Assembly (NCBI GenBank): GCA_911728435.2
Contig: OU452204.1
Span: 5,890,001-5,954,000 of the forward strand
Direction: 5' to 3'
DNA length: 64,000 nt
Source of the DNA: Apoderus coryli
Lineage: Eukaryota; Arthropoda; Insecta; Coleoptera; Attelabidae
A program made the translations under genes and the position numbers. The notes beneath the pieces are model-generated. The model had not been told where the DNA came from. It saw only the letters and a list, made by a program, of their open reading frames with translations, and searched no databases. Shown piece after piece: positions 1 to 11,712 of this stretch (its first letter is position 1; every line of letters begins with the position of its first letter).

Positions 1-295
1 TGAAAGTTTATGTCAAAATTGGCGTTTTCCGGCCTACTAATATAATGCTAAATTTTTCAATAGGGAGGCATTCATTAAGTCATTTTTCGTGATCTTTTTT
101 AAAGGAAGGTCAATGTTTACCCATTTTGTCACATAATTCGTCATTTCTTTATACAGTGAGATCTAAAAATTATATTGAAAATTTTTTGACAGTTCTAACA
201 ACCAATCAAATGTTGTCATTTTGTGGCATATGAAACAATTTCACCCAATCATGTCAACATTATACTGAATCTTTCCCTCATGTGTAAAAAATCCT

Positions 296-860
296 ATGAC
301 ACGAGTGCAATTATCGATTGATTACAGCGGTAACTGCACTGTAGAAACCGAAAGAGCACTGCGATACTTGTATTGTTTACGTATCCACGATAATCTCATT
401 GTGAATCCATGATACTTAAAAATAAAATCAGTTTGACAAGTAAAGTCAAAAAATATTTTAAAAAATGTCTCGTTTCGGATGTGATTCATTGGGAATTATA
501 GAAAATAAAGTGATGGAAAGCGAACCAAAGAACACCAAACAAAACAGACAATACAATTTAATATTTAAACCGCTAGGCATTTGCATTCGGGAAATATTCC
601 CCCGAATTACACTCGTGCATCAAAATAACCAGATAATTTTGCATTCGAGCGTGTTGTCTTGGAAAAACTACATTCGGACATTTTCATATTTTGTTAAAAG
701 ACGGTGTCGGACTCTTTCTCCAAAATATGAAAATGGACTCATGCAGTTTTTAGACAACACGCTGTCATGTAAAATTATCGGTAATTTTGATGCACTTGTG
801 CAATTACTTCCGAATAATTGCATTCAGTGCAATTATCAGTCACTATGATAACACTGAAGA
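296..860. repeat. Hairpin-forming MITE-like element
   Basis: An imperfect inverted repeat has arms at 606-693 and 721-804 around a loop of about 27 bases. Both arms carry the words TGCATCAAAAT, ATAATTTT, GCGTGTTGTCT and CATTTTCATATTTTG in inverted order. Further out, ACACGAGTGCAATTATCG (near 300) loosely mirrors GATAATTGCACTGAATGC on the other side (about 820-840). A 127-codon open frame runs through the hairpin (465-848), but it reads straight across both arms and has no recognisable domain, so I treat it as fortuitous. Boundaries are approximate. Confidence 0.6.
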
Positions 861-2327
861 GAAATGTTAGAAATAGAACATATTGTAGAAGAGTTGTATT
901 ATTGTAATAGAATTGTTGTCAATTTTGAAGACAGTTAAAAAATAAATAGTTAGAAATGTTGTTTTATAGGAATTCTTAATAGTTAATAGAGTACAAAATA
1001 CAGTCCACATAGAAAACAACATTAACAACATTGTAAAAATGTTTCCACCGAATATCGCCTTTGGCTTCGAGCTGTTACCAAGGAACGAGCTTTTGATTGT
1101 CAGAAAATTATCTCGTCTAAAATAATATCCTAGAGATATCACTACTGAAAATTAAGCTAAAAACAAATGAAACTCAATTTCTTTTAAATGGAACCCTTAT
1201 GTTTTTATAATTTTTTCGTATTTGTATTCAAAATTGAGGCAATTTGGTAATAGGTTTTCTACCAAAATTTGTAGTTTTAGAAATTTTGAATTGGAAAGAC
1301 GACATCAATTACTATCCAATCCATTGGTTGTTCCGCAGAGGTCCACATTGCGACATTTTCACCATTGAATGGTTCTGAACATTTTTTAATCAATATTTGA
1401 ACGCTTTTGATGTACCTACCCAATTCAACACTTAACGTGTTGAAATTTTATATTTGGTAAAAAGTTTCAAATTTACACAGGTAGAGAATTGTTCTTTATT
1501 TTATTGGTAGTGTTTCTTAATTCATATTATGATTTTATTAAATTTTCTGAAATGGTTTTCACCGTCAATAAACTATCTTTAAAATTAATTCTACTTTAAA
1601 TTATTTTCAGATGCAAATGCGCCTTGTTAATGTGGAATACTTAATATTTGCAGAGTTTGATATTCTATTAGCATGTCAGCCATTACAGTCATCAAAAACA
1701 ATACTTATGCCTTCAAATCAAGATTCGTCTTGGGGTCGAAAGCGTGTATAACACACTGTATAATTTTTCATTCCGCAGATACACAAAGATTACTAGTTAT
1801 GTAAATCGTCATACAAAAGCCAAGTAACCTCCCAAGTATAAAACATTTACATATTTTTGTTCTTTTTTAATATCATACCTATTATCTTGTATACCTTGTA
1901 CTTAACTATCGTCCACTCAAATCAACAAAAGTATCATAGTTCATGTGAATTTACATTTGTTTTACAAAATGTATACTAACAAAATATTAAATTAAGAAGC
2001 ACGTACAAATCTATGTTTTTGACCTAGTTAGTTACAACGCGGGCATTTCTAAAATCTCAAAATGCACCCACCACAGATGTTATGGCTTTTGACCACTGTA
2101 ATATTATAATAGCGATCACTATCTAAATGACATCGAGCGTCATTTGAATAAATGTCCTCTCCCTTTGAGATGCTAATAATATACGCAGTATCAGATCTAT
2201 TTTATAAGTAGACTTCTAAGATGGGTTCTGTGGCAACCTACCACATGGATTTTCGTTGTTTAAGCCAGTCTCTTGATTCATGCTTGCATGCGTTATTAAA
2301 TAGTATAATACGTGACAGATGCATTTT
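861..2327. other. No gene recognised
   Basis: AT-rich sequence without a convincing coding region, RNA gene or inverted repeat. The short open frame on the minus strand at 867-1142 has a low-complexity, codon-biased look typical of chance frames. Confidence 0.5.
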
Positions 2328-2613
2328 TTCTAGGGGCCTTGGTGTGACTATTTACTGTGAGTTGTTGTTTAATCAGCATAATATACACAATATAAACCAG
2401 AACAGTCTTCGTATCCTTGCCGTTATCTTTCGATCTAATAGTGGTTTTGACAACTCGGACTGCCCCATTGCATTGAGCCAAGCATTGGTTCGATCTAAGC
2501 TAGAGTGCGCATCAGCTGATCTCCGATGCATCAGGCCCATATCAACAAGTTGGAGTATGGGCAAAATATTTTTTTTAATCATAGCATGCTTATTTCATCT
2601 TAATTTTACTTAA
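2328..2613 (+). pseudogene. Non-LTR retrotransposon reverse transcriptase fragment (C-terminal side)
   Basis: The translated frame contains LGVTIYCELLFNQH, followed by RILAVIFRSNSGFDN and ALVRSKLECAS. This series matches the segment after the catalytic reverse transcriptase core in jockey/CR1-type LINEs, where LGVTFD..L.FNQHI, a RxLGFI..N motif and LVRSxLEYAS occur in that order. After the last motif the reading moves to another frame (INKLEYGQNIF can be read around 2545-2575), which indicates a small indel. No catalytic YxDD motif, endonuclease or 3' tail is present. This is a short decayed remnant; assignment rests on motif order and not on a search. Confidence 0.6.
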
Positions 2614-3483
2614 ATTTAAAAGATCTTCTAAAATTTCATTTAAATCGGCCTTTATATGAATAATTCATTTTTTCTTTGGAATGTTCGATTGGTCACATTT
2701 TGGTTCTTAGAGTGACTTTCTATTCTATTTTTGACAAATATTTATGCAAATTTGGAAAAATAGATGGACACGCATGGGGTTTAAGTTTAAGTTTATAGGA
2801 AAAGTTCCATCCGGTTGAAGGTAATTATGCTCCTATATAATTTGGTTCTCAGGAAAGTGTTTAGAACAAACTACGAGGTGAAATTAGGAAAAGCCTGTAA
2901 CAATTTCTGTTTTAAGTGATGGTCTTTGGGAAATAGAAAACTGTTGCTGTTGCTATTTTGCTATTAAAATTGACGAAGAACCAAAAATCAGAAATAAAAA
3001 AATCAGGTACCCTTTATGTTTCAAGTATGTATGTCGAACTACAATCGAAAAATCGATTATATCAGAAGTGAGATATCGAATTTTCACATCGATCTGAAAC
3101 GCTGGATCGATTCAGCGAATTGATTGTCAATTAAGTGAGAAATTAACCTTTAGCCAATGATACTTGTGACAGGTTGATTTTACTGTGTTGTTGCTGCTGG
3201 TATTATAGAGGACAATAATTATGAGTGGCGGATTAGCGAGACAGAAGACCCTAATATTCGGGAATTCGCAATAAGACCGATTGCTAATAAGTACTTTTGT
3301 ATAAGTGGAATATCCGTTACTTTTTTCGATTGCGGGATATATTGCGACCGATGAAAGAATACCTTTGTCGCATGGATCCTGATTTTTTTGTTGTCACTAG
3401 GTTTAAAATATTGGGAAATGTAACTTTTCCAAAATTTAATTCAATAAACTAATATTATAAAGAAATATTGCAGTCCCAAATAA
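2614..3483. other. No gene recognised
   Basis: AT-rich sequence with several ATCGAT-type words around 3040-3120. No coding region or repeat structure could be supported. Confidence 0.45.
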
Positions 3484-4045
3484 GGTCTAGCAGTATTAAA
3501 GTTGACCTTATTTTGACATCTGAGCATGCGCATTTGATTTTCAATTAAGGTAAATTTTATTGGGGATAGTGCTTGACTTAATAGAGAGTTATCGGAACTA
3601 TTAAATAGTGACTCTGTTTTAAATTGTTTTGATTATTTTATTTTGGACAATGTTTTAATTAACAGAGAATTTTTAAATAAAACTAAAATTGGCCTGGAGT
3701 CTCGCAAAAGATATCAATAAACAATAATAACACAAATAATTAAGTTATGGGAATTAAAACAAAACTAACTGCCAAAAATACGTTGTCATAAACGTGAAAT
3801 CCAATAAACCTCAAAATAAGGCTTGGTCTTATCCCTGCACAAATAGGGACAGGCACTATCCGTATTAGTAAACCCAAGACGGCATGCATACATGTCAAAA
3901 TAAGGCTAGTGTAATTAATGCCTGTCCTTATTGCGAGTACCATAACACTCAGTCAAGAGCTATCCTTAATACAATTAACCTTATTTTACAATAAAATGCG
4001 CATGCTTAGATGTCAAAATAAGGTTTACCTTAATATTGCTATACC
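3484..4045. repeat. MITE with ~85-bp terminal inverted repeats
   Basis: The left end (3484-3570) and the reverse complement of the right end (3955-4045) align along their length. They share CTTATTTTGACATCT, AGCATGCGCATTT and AAGGTAAA-type words. A second, internal inverted pair surrounds the words AGGGACAGGCA (near 3848) and TGCCTGTCCTTA (near 3919). The element is about 560 bp, has no coding capacity and sits 40 bp from a mariner element. Target duplication was not clear. Family unknown. Confidence 0.7.
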
Positions 4046-4083
4046 CTATCCATGCATTGCATCTCTTTAATATCTTGTTTCTA

Positions 4084-5299
4084 CGAGGGTTGCCTTTTAT
4101 ATTTCGGGGTTAGCGAACAAAAACAAATATTAATCATCGAAAATCACTTTATTGTTCTTCAAAATATTCCCCATGAAGATCTATACACTTTTGCATGCGT
4201 TTGAACCAATTGTCGAAGCACTTTTGCCACTCTGATTGAGGTATCTCTCAAACGTTGACCTCTCAGTTTGTTTTTTACGTACGGGAATAAAAAGAAGTCA
4301 TTCGGTGCCAAGTCAGGACTATACGGCGGATGACTCATCAAATCGATGATTTGGGGGCTCAAAAATGCAGTTGTTTGAGCCGATGTGTGAGACCTCCATT
4401 GTCGTGGTGAAGAGTGATCCGTCTTCGGCGGTTGGTTTTCCTGATTTCTTGGAAGATAACTGGCAAATAAATGGTTGTGTACCACTCAGAATTGACTGTT
4501 ATGCGTTGTTCTAGTGGTACGGTTGCGACATGTCCAGTTTTTCCGAAAAAAACAGGCGACCATTTGCTTGGAAGTGCTTCGTGCGCGAACAATGTTTGTT
4601 GGATTTGGCTCATCTTGAAACACCCATACAGTCGACTGCTATTTACTTTCGGGCTCATTCTTCATAGACGTGTTTCGAAGCACAGCGATCGTATTTTTTG
4701 AGCATTTCTGTCGACCAATCGACACGAGCCGTTTTTTTAGCGATTGACAAATTGTGTGGGATCCAACGCGAACAAATTTTATTGACAGTCCAATGTTTAT
4801 GCAATATTCAATGTATGCTGGTCCCACTAATGCCTAAGGTTGTCTCAACCTCTTGATAAAGCACATGACGATCTTGCAATATCAGTTCGCGCACAGCATC
4901 AATGGTTTTAGGAACAACAACTGATTTTGGACGACCTTCACGAAATTCGTCTTGGAGTGAACTACGACCACCATTGAATTCAGCATACCATCGATAAACA
5001 CTGGTTCTTGATGGAGCTTCATCTCCAAAAATTGAATTAAGTTCATCCATGCACTGTTGCTGAGTTAATCCACGTCGAAAGTTGTACAAAATAATCGCAC
5101 GAAAATGTTCACGATTTAATTCCATTTTTGGGCTGAGGTGAATCTTTTAAGTTACTGTAAACAACACAAATAGCGCTCGTATGTCAAAACGTTCTGAGTA
5201 CGTATAACCTCAAAAATGCCCAACTTTACGATAGAGCTGTCAGTTGCCAGATTGCAACACCAGAGTTGCCAAATCCCGAAATATAAAAGGCAACCCTCG
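4084..5299 (-). mobile_element. Mariner (DD34D) transposon, complete ends, inactive
   Basis: The ends carry matching inverted repeats of about 26 bp: CGAGGGTTGCCTTTTATATT at 4084 and its reverse complement ending at 5299. The left end is preceded by TA, and the right end is followed by ATA, consistent with TA targeting plus one extra base. The 1.2-kb length is usual for mariner. The transposase lies on the minus strand and is broken (separate entry). A second, more deleted copy of the same family is at 36406-37140. Confidence 0.88.
4159..5125 (-). pseudogene. Mariner transposase, frameshifted and internally deleted
   Basis: The start at 5125 gives MELNREHFRAIILYNFRRG, the usual mariner N-terminal helix-turn-helix region, followed by a second HTH (about residues 30-100). 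Later parts continue in other frames: 4827-4639, 4658-4359 and 4485-4159. The second catalytic aspartate is visible in HHDN, and the third in SPDLAPNDFFLFP, 34 residues later. The segment that should hold the first catalytic aspartate (TGDESW, present in the sister copy at 36406) is missing. At least three frame changes are needed to read through, so no functional transposase can be made. DNA cutting and joining would have been its role. Confidence 0.85.
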
Positions 5300-5901
5300 A
5301 TATTAGCGCACTCGATTCAAGTCGAAACGTTATTTCAATAAATGACATGCCTAATTTCAAGCTAAAATGCAGTAAAATTAATCAAAAATTACTTTGACAA
5401 ATTCATCGACAAACATATTTCTGCAATGTAAAAGAAAAATAAATGTTACCTTTTCTGCTGTCCAATAATAAATTTATCATATATGAACACTTGAGTGTGC
5501 CCATGTATACAAAATGTGTCTAATAAATTTAAATATAATACGTATACTGAAGCTGCTGAATTAAAATTGTATGTGCAAGTGGTTTAAAAACTGCTTAAGC
5601 TATTCTTTTTATTGATTTATTATCCGATTTCCATAATCATAAATATGAATTAGCTGCTTAACATATTTTTTGTAGGTATGTCATTATTAAATCTATTTAA
5701 ATGTCTGGAGTAACTATATCAGTTTAATTTACGTAGATCAGTTTAAAACTACTAGTATGTATATTTGGATCAGGTTAGTTGTCTCGCTAATTCTCAACAA
5801 TAAGAAAAGCGGTTGTGTCACCGCAAAACTTTCCCGACAAGTTATAATATAATCAAAAATATATGACCTGCGTAACGAAACAAAATTTTAATAATAATTA
5901 T
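5300..5901. other. No gene; BEL/Pao left flank
   Basis: AT-rich sequence. The word AGTCGAAACGTT at about 5317-5328 resembles the GAAACGTY block seen in the Penelope-type repeats elsewhere in this window. The last 20 bases (AATAATAATTAT) are the interrupted tail of a SINE continuing at 11954. Confidence 0.4.
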
Positions 5902-6142
5902 TGTTTTGTGTGTATTAAAACATAGTTGACTAGTACGCTTGTTTTAGTTTTAACTATTTATTTAACAAACTAAAGAAACATATTTACAGAATAATAATAT
6001 AAAAGGGATGTTCACTATACAAAATCTAAAGTCTATCTGTCTTTTTTCTCACTCTCGCGATTCGCATATCGTCGTTTGGAGGGAACCACGATGAACACCT
6101 GCACTATGTAGCACAGGGTCGGCGTAAGGAAGGGCTGCGACA
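5902..6142 (-). repeat. 3' LTR of the BEL/Pao element
   Basis: This is the 241-bp direct repeat of 11713-11953. One mismatch was found by eye: CAGGGTCGG here against CAGGGGCGG in the other copy. It is the 3' LTR because the coding frame runs on the minus strand towards it. Confidence 0.96.
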
Positions 6143-6156
6143 TGCCCCCCACCTTG
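6143..6156 (-). other. Polypurine tract
   Basis: On the minus strand the bases directly before the 3' LTR read AAGGTGGGGGGCA. A purine run immediately upstream of the 3' LTR is the expected plus-strand primer for reverse transcription. Confidence 0.8.
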
Positions 6157-6169
6157 AAAGGCCAAGCTT

Positions 6170-9100
6170 TCAATAACTTAGAGGCAACGGACAAATCTTT
6201 TGAAATCCTCGCTTAATTGTGCCCGTTGAGGTTTTTATGGTAGCGACTCTGGATACGTTATCGCTTCCGGGATGAAGTGCGATGATGCGACCCATCTGCC
6301 ATTGCGTTGGTTTCGTATTATCCTCTTTGATGAGGACTAAAGTACCCTCTGTTAGAGTACCCATCGTTTCTCTCCAGCGGCCACGGCGTTGCAACTCTGA
6401 GATGTATTCTGTCTTCCATCTCTGCCAGAAGTGCTGAGTCATCTGTTGAACCAGCTGGTATCGGTTCAAGCGATTTATGTTGACGTCAACAACATCTTCG
6501 TCTGGCGCAGCGATTATAGGTTTTCCAATGATGAAGTGAGCAGGTGTAAGAGGACTCAAGTCATTTGGATCATTGTTTATAGGTGATAAAGGACGGGAGT
6601 TAAGTATTCCTTCTATTTGAGTACACAGGGTATACAATTCTTCAAAAACTAAAGGTGTTGAAGATAAAACTCGTTTTAAGTGATGCTTGCAACTCTTTAC
6701 CCCAGCTTCCCAAAGCCCGCCAAAGTGGGGTGAATATGGGGGAATAAATTGCCAGTTAATTGACTGCAAAGAGGTAAATTCGTCAAGATCGTCTTTTAGG
6801 GATTGGGAACTTAATAGTTTGGAAAATTCTCGTTGGACCCCAACGAAATTGGTTCCATTGTCTGAGTATATTGTGGTTGGTTTACCTCTTCTGGCCACGA
6901 AACGACGCAATGCTTGCATAAATAATTCAGAGGATAAACCTGACACTACCTCTATGTGTATGGCCTTTGTTGCAAAGCATACGAATAGAGCGATATAGCA
7001 CTTACTGGTTTTGTTACCCCGACCCTTTCGATCTTTGATTAGGAAGGGTCCAGCGTAATCAACCCCAGTTATGGAAAATGGGCTAGAAGGTGTTACCCTA
7101 GCGTTAGGCAGATTACCCATTATAGGTTGAATTGTAGCAGCGTTAAACTTAAAACAGCGTATGCAACGTCGTACAGTGGCACGAGCTAGGTTACGACCTG
7201 AGATAGGCCAATAAGTATTTCTTATTGTAAATAGTAACAACTGAGGACCGGCATGCAATAACCGTTTGTGTTCCTCTTCAAATAATAGTTTCGTGAAATG
7301 ATGATCACTATGCAATAATATCGGATGTTTCTTATCAAAGGGATAATCCGAATACTTTAATCTTCCACCTACGCGCATGATATTATCTTTATCTAAAAAG
7401 GGTGTTAGACTGAGCAACCGATTCTTATGGTTTAATGGTTTGCCATTAAGTAAATCCTCTGTTTCGGAAGAAAAAGATTGATATTGGCAAATTCTGATTA
7501 GAATTTTATTTGCATTCCGAACTTCATAGAGTTTGAGTTGGCCAGTTTCCCTGTCATTCTTGTTCTTGCAACAATTGTGCTTAAATCGGAGCATATAGGC
7601 AGTGACATTAATCAGTTTGTTATATTTAGAAAATTTGTCAAAAGTAAAATCTAATAGATTTGCATTTTTTCGAACTAATAGAGATTGAGTCCTCAAGTCA
7701 GGGAGGCTGTTTACTACAGGTTGCTCACGAGGCCATTCATTTGTATCGAAACTAAGCCAAGTGGGACCCTTCCACCATAGATTGGAATCAAGAATTTGAC
7801 TTGGATATAAACCCCTGGAAACTATATCCGCAGGATTTTCTGCGGTGGGAATATAATGCCACTCGCAGTCCATTGTAAGAGACTGAATCTTGGAGACTCG
7901 ATTCCCAGTAAACGTTTTTAACAGATTAGGGCTGGTTTTGATCCAAGCCAATGCTATGGTAGAATCAGACCATAGAATACGCTTGTTGAAATTGATGTTG
8001 AGAGATTTAGTTGCCTTATCTACTAGACGAGACAAAAGTAGCGCCCCACATAATTCTAACCTGGGCACGCTTATAGTTTGGAGCGGTGCAACCTTAGATT
8101 TGGCACACAGTAGGCTCACTTGCACATCATTATTGACATCTAGGCTCCGCAAATAGATACACGCCCCATATGCGCTCTCCGACGAGTCTGCAAAACCGTG
8201 CAGCTCTATTTGGGTAGCATTATTGACTATAGCATGTCGACCAATTGACAATTCGTTTAGAAGAGGAATTTCGCTTTGAAATTTAGTCCACATTGTGTTG
8301 AGTTTGTCTGGTAAAGGATCGTCCCATGATATTCCTGCAGACCACAATTTCTGCATAAGGATCTTGGACAATATTGTGCAGGGACTGACTAAGCCCAGTG
8401 GGTCGAAAATCCTGGCAATTGTGGAAAGAACTGATCTTTTCGTTGCCTTACAACTAAAAGAACTAGTATCGATATTGTAGAGCAGTGTGTCATTCTGACA
8501 TGCCCATGTCAATCCTAAAGCTTGTGTCTTATCGTTTGATGAAAATGATAGAATATCGAAGATCAAATTTGAACGTTCAATTCCGCTAAGAACATCTTGA
8601 TCATTTGAACACCACTTTCTCAATTCAAAGCAACCACCTTTGAGTATCTCAGAGACTTCGCGACAAATTTGTTGAGCCTCCTCTAGAGAATTGGAACCCG
8701 TAAGCATATCATCAACATAGAAATCGTGCTTGATGATTCTAGCTATGTTGGGCCTAGTCTGTTCTATTGCATCAGCCAGACTGAATAGGCATTTTATGGC
8801 TAGATAACTCGCCGCAGCTTGACCATACGTGACTGTGTTGAGTTCGTAGGTCCTCAGCGGTTGATTGGGAGAGCTACGCCACAATATACGCTGCAGTGGG
8901 CGTTGAGATTGGTTTATGAGTACCTGCCGGTACATTTTGGCTACATCTGCCGCTATAACGTACCTGTATTGCCTGAATCGCAAGATTATAGATAGAAGAT
9001 CGTCTTGAAGGACTGGCCCAATAAGCTGTATATTGTTGAGGGAAAGTCCGTTGCTTGTTGGCGCGGAAGCGTCAAAGACCACCCTGAGCTTTGTTGTGAG

Positions 9101-11296
9101 GCTCGATTCCTTCAAAACACCGTGATGAGGCATAAAATATTGAAGATGGGATTCAGATGCATTATTGATAAGTGACATATGACCTAATGACTCATATTCG
9201 GACATAAAATCTTGGTAGAGTGTGCGCAAGCGTTCATTTCTCAATAAACGTCGCTCTAGCGCATAGAATCTGTTCTCAGCTTGTGAGCGTGATTCTCCCA
9301 AATTGTTGGGATCTTGTTTAAGTGGCATATTTACTACGAACCGACCATCTGGTTGTCTCATGGTAGTTTGGGCAAAATTGTCCTCACAGGAAAGCTCATC
9401 TTGCGAGAGAGATTTGATATTGCTTAGTTCTTCTATCTCCCAGAATTTGGACATGGCTTGCAATAGTTCCTGATTGGTACTGAGATTGCATGTTGTTCGC
9501 TTTGGTTCATATAGCCCTAAGCCACCAGAAACGACCCAACCGAGTTTAGTGTCCTGAAGAACTGGAAGATTTTTACCCAAAATTATCTTGTCAGAGCCTA
9601 GGAGATGCCAAAACAAATCTGCACCAATCAAGATATCTATGGTACCTGGGATATTGAACTGTGGATCAGCCAGTGGTATTCCTTCAGGAATATGTAGTTG
9701 GTCTATATCGAATTTGAGGCTAGGCATGATATTAGAAATTATGGGTAGGACGTAACAAGTTATCTCGGTCTTAAAGTCTGATTGTGCTGACTTGAGAGTT
9801 ACCTTGCACTTTTTATTTATGTGAGATTGTAGATTTGAAATACCAAATATTGTTAAGTTGGTATTCTGTTTTGAAAGACCCAAACGACGCAGGACTCCCT
9901 CTGAAATAAATGAAGTCTGCGAACCGCAGTCAAGCAACGCTCGAACCTTTTGGTATTTATTGTGTTGATCTAGAACTAAGAGGTTGGCCGTTGATAATAC
10001 AACTTGAGCATGAATGCCTCTTAGGACTCCACTGTTCATGGAATTGGAAGTAATAGACTCTTGAGCAGGGGTTTCAGACCGACCTTCAGTATCGTTGGCA
10101 TGAAGAAGCGTATTGTGTCGTTGCTTGCATTTTCTGCAAGAGCCTATTTTGCATTTAGAAGCTGCATGACCCTCACGTAAACAGTTGACACATATAGATG
10201 GAGTTTTTCTTACGAACTGATTTCTTTCGACAATGGATAACTTTAAGAACCCTTCACAAATGTATATTGAGTGGTCACCCTTACAAAAGGAACAAGTATA
10301 GTGACTAGAAACCAATGCTCGTGAATGTTGCTTAGTTGAAGATTTTACTGAATCTTTAGCAATTTTCAGGTTTCCCTTATCAACGTTTTGATTACGCTTG
10401 TAATCCAAAGTATCAGCGAAATTAGCCCTTTCTCGTAGAAATTGCAAAAACTCATCAATTGTAGGAGATGCAGATGTGTTCCGCGTTTGTCTTTCCCAAT
10501 CGCACAATGTTGCGTTGTCTAGCTTCTGAGATACCCAAAAGATCAGTAAACAGTCCCAGTTTGATACTGATTGACCCAATTGCTCTATAGCCCCTAGATG
10601 TCTAGAGATATTGTCAGCTAGATGCTGAAGTGAGTCATGTGACCCTTTTTGTATTGTATTAAAGAAACATAATGCTCCTAGGTGGTTATGCAATAATTTT
10701 TTCGTATTATTGAACCTTTCACACAACGTAGTCCACGCCACTGTGTAATTTGCCGCGTTATATTGAACTTGCTTTATAGATGCTGCGGCACTACCTTCTA
10801 GCGCGCCCCGTAGATAGAAAAACTTTTGTATATTGGAAAGTGCCTCATTTTGATGTATTAGGCTATCGAAAATATCGCGAAACTCCAGCCAATCCTCGAA
10901 ATTACCATTGAACTTGGGCAATGAAATGTCTGGTAATTTTATTGCAGTTGGTTGGAATTTAGAATTTGAGATAGGTGCTGAATTGTGACTAGAGGCAGAA
11001 TCTTTTTGTTTTAACAATAATTTTGCGCGACTTGTTGCGGCATAGAACCTTTCTAAAAAGTTATCCCGTTCGAGACCTTGTGCATCTAACGATTCTAAGT
11101 CGCACAGCATTTCAATCTCGTTATGTATGCTATTGAATTTATCCAAAATATCTAGAAGATTATCTAACCTATCCTGCAATTCTATTTCTTGTAATTCAGA
11201 TAAGCCATCTTGTAATGTATCCAAATATTTGTTAAAAGAAGCCAAAGAACTTTTCACACAGCCCCGTTTGCGCTTTAATGTGGCTAATTCAGTCAT
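6170..11296 (-). CDS. gag-pol: BEL/Pao Gag-Pol polyprotein (intact)
   Basis: A single uninterrupted frame of 1708 codons. Domains in order: Gag-like region with coiled-coil-type N-terminus (about 1-300); cysteine/histidine clusters at 335-347 and 387-399 and a CCHC knuckle at 369-382; aspartic protease with LLDCGSQTSF (Asp about 456); reverse transcriptase with YVDD at 860-863; RNase H with acidic residues near 1036, 1081, 1111 and 1157; HHCC-type integrase zinc region (about 1330-1385); integrase core with Asp 1413 (GVDYAG), Asp 1479 (SDNGTNF) and Glu 1530 (GLWEAG); and a C-terminal DUF5641-like tail holding VLIKEDN. All catalytic motifs look intact. The start is the first ATG after the primer-binding site and leader. 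The stop lies about 14 bases before the polypurine tract. The product would be cleaved into particle, protease, reverse transcriptase and integrase. No env frame follows. Confidence 0.96.
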   Translation of the reverse strand: MTELATLKRKRGCVKSSLASFNKYLDTLQDGLSELQEIELQDRLDNLLDILDKFNSIHNEIEMLCDLESLDAQGLERDNFLERFYAATSRAKLLLKQKDSASSHNSAPISNSKFQPTAIKLPDISLPKFNGNFEDWLEFRDIFDSLIHQNEALSNIQKFFYLRGALEGSAAASIKQVQYNAANYTVAWTTLCERFNNTKKLLHNHLGALCFFNTIQKGSHDSLQHLADNISRHLGAIEQLGQSVSNWDCLLIFWVSQKLDNATLCDWERQTRNTSASPTIDEFLQFLRERANFADTLDYKRNQNVDKGNLKIAKDSVKSSTKQHSRALVSSHYTCSFCKGDHSIYICEGFLKLSIVERNQFVRKTPSICVNCLREGHAASKCKIGSCRKCKQRHNTLLHANDTEGRSETPAQESITSNSMNSGVLRGIHAQVVLSTANLLVLDQHNKYQKVRALLDCGSQTSFISEGVLRRLGLSKQNTNLTIFGISNLQSHINKKCKVTLKSAQSDFKTEITCYVLPIISNIMPSLKFDIDQLHIPEGIPLADPQFNIPGTIDILIGADLFWHLLGSDKIILGKNLPVLQDTKLGWVVSGGLGLYEPKRTTCNLSTNQELLQAMSKFWEIEELSNIKSLSQDELSCEDNFAQTTMRQPDGRFVVNMPLKQDPNNLGESRSQAENRFYALERRLLRNERLRTLYQDFMSEYESLGHMSLINNASESHLQYFMPHHGVLKESSLTTKLRVVFDASAPTSNGLSLNNIQLIGPVLQDDLLSIILRFRQYRYVIAADVAKMYRQVLINQSQRPLQRILWRSSPNQPLRTYELNTVTYGQAAASYLAIKCLFSLADAIEQTRPNIARIIKHDFYVDDMLTGSNSLEEAQQICREVSEILKGGCFELRKWCSNDQDVLSGIERSNLIFDILSFSSNDKTQALGLTWACQNDTLLYNIDTSSFSCKATKRSVLSTIARIFDPLGLVSPCTILSKILMQKLWSAGISWDDPLPDKLNTMWTKFQSEIPLLNELSIGRHAIVNNATQIELHGFADSSESAYGACIYLRSLDVNNDVQVSLLCAKSKVAPLQTISVPRLELCGALLLSRLVDKATKSLNINFNKRILWSDSTIALAWIKTSPNLLKTFTGNRVSKIQSLTMDCEWHYIPTAENPADIVSRGLYPSQILDSNLWWKGPTWLSFDTNEWPREQPVVNSLPDLRTQSLLVRKNANLLDFTFDKFSKYNKLINVTAYMLRFKHNCCKNKNDRETGQLKLYEVRNANKILIRICQYQSFSSETEDLLNGKPLNHKNRLLSLTPFLDKDNIMRVGGRLKYSDYPFDKKHPILLHSDHHFTKLLFEEEHKRLLHAGPQLLLFTIRNTYWPISGRNLARATVRRCIRCFKFNAATIQPIMGNLPNARVTPSSPFSITGVDYAGPFLIKDRKGRGNKTSKCYIALFVCFATKAIHIEVVSGLSSELFMQALRRFVARRGKPTTIYSDNGTNFVGVQREFSKLLSSQSLKDDLDEFTSLQSINWQFIPPYSPHFGGLWEAGVKSCKHHLKRVLSSTPLVFEELYTLCTQIEGILNSRPLSPINNDPNDLSPLTPAHFIIGKPIIAAPDEDVVDVNINRLNRYQLVQQMTQHFWQRWKTEYISELQRRGRWRETMGTLTEGTLVLIKEDNTKPTQWQMGRIIALHPGSDNVSRVATIKTSTGTIKRGFQKICPLPLSY

Positions 11297-11712
11297 ATTG
11301 ATTTATTTTATTTTTTTAAATTTAATATAGGTACCTACCTACTTAGTGTAAATAATAATATTACCTACTGTATATATTAAATATTATTGTATTATTAATT
11401 TTTATGTAAACCTTATATTATTGAATAGATAACCTCTGTACTCAAACAGAAGAAATTAGGTATTATTGAAATATAAAATAGGATAGGATAGAATGAACTC
11501 ACTTTCGACTTGTAGTTTCCAATCTCCAGTCTTCTTTGTCGGCGTATTAGGTATATTGTGCTTGCCGCCGCTGTGTCAACTTGCTATTGCGTATTTCACT
11601 GCCGCGAAATAGGTATTCGTTACTTCTTGTTATTATTATAGCGTATATTTTATTGTGTTAAGTGGATGTAATTCATGTTTTGCTGATGAATATCCGCTCT
11701 GGAAGGACCATA
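11297..11712 (-). other. BEL/Pao 5' leader
   Basis: About 400 bp between the 5' LTR and the Gag-Pol start. It contains the primer-binding site at its far end and is otherwise AT-rich and non-coding. Confidence 0.75.
11694..11710 (-). other. tRNA primer-binding site
   Basis: On the minus strand TGGTCCTTCCAGAGCGG begins two bases after the 5' LTR. It is complementary to a tRNA 3' end reading ...GGAAGGACCA. That ending resembles metazoan tRNA-Tyr acceptor stems; the tRNA identity is an inference. Confidence 0.75.

Noticed and set aside
465..848. 127-codon open frame
   Set aside because: It runs through both arms and the loop of a hairpin and has no domain; openness is likely chance.
6687..8480. 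Plus-strand open frames within the BEL/Pao body
   Set aside because: They are antisense readings of the long gag-pol frame with no domains.
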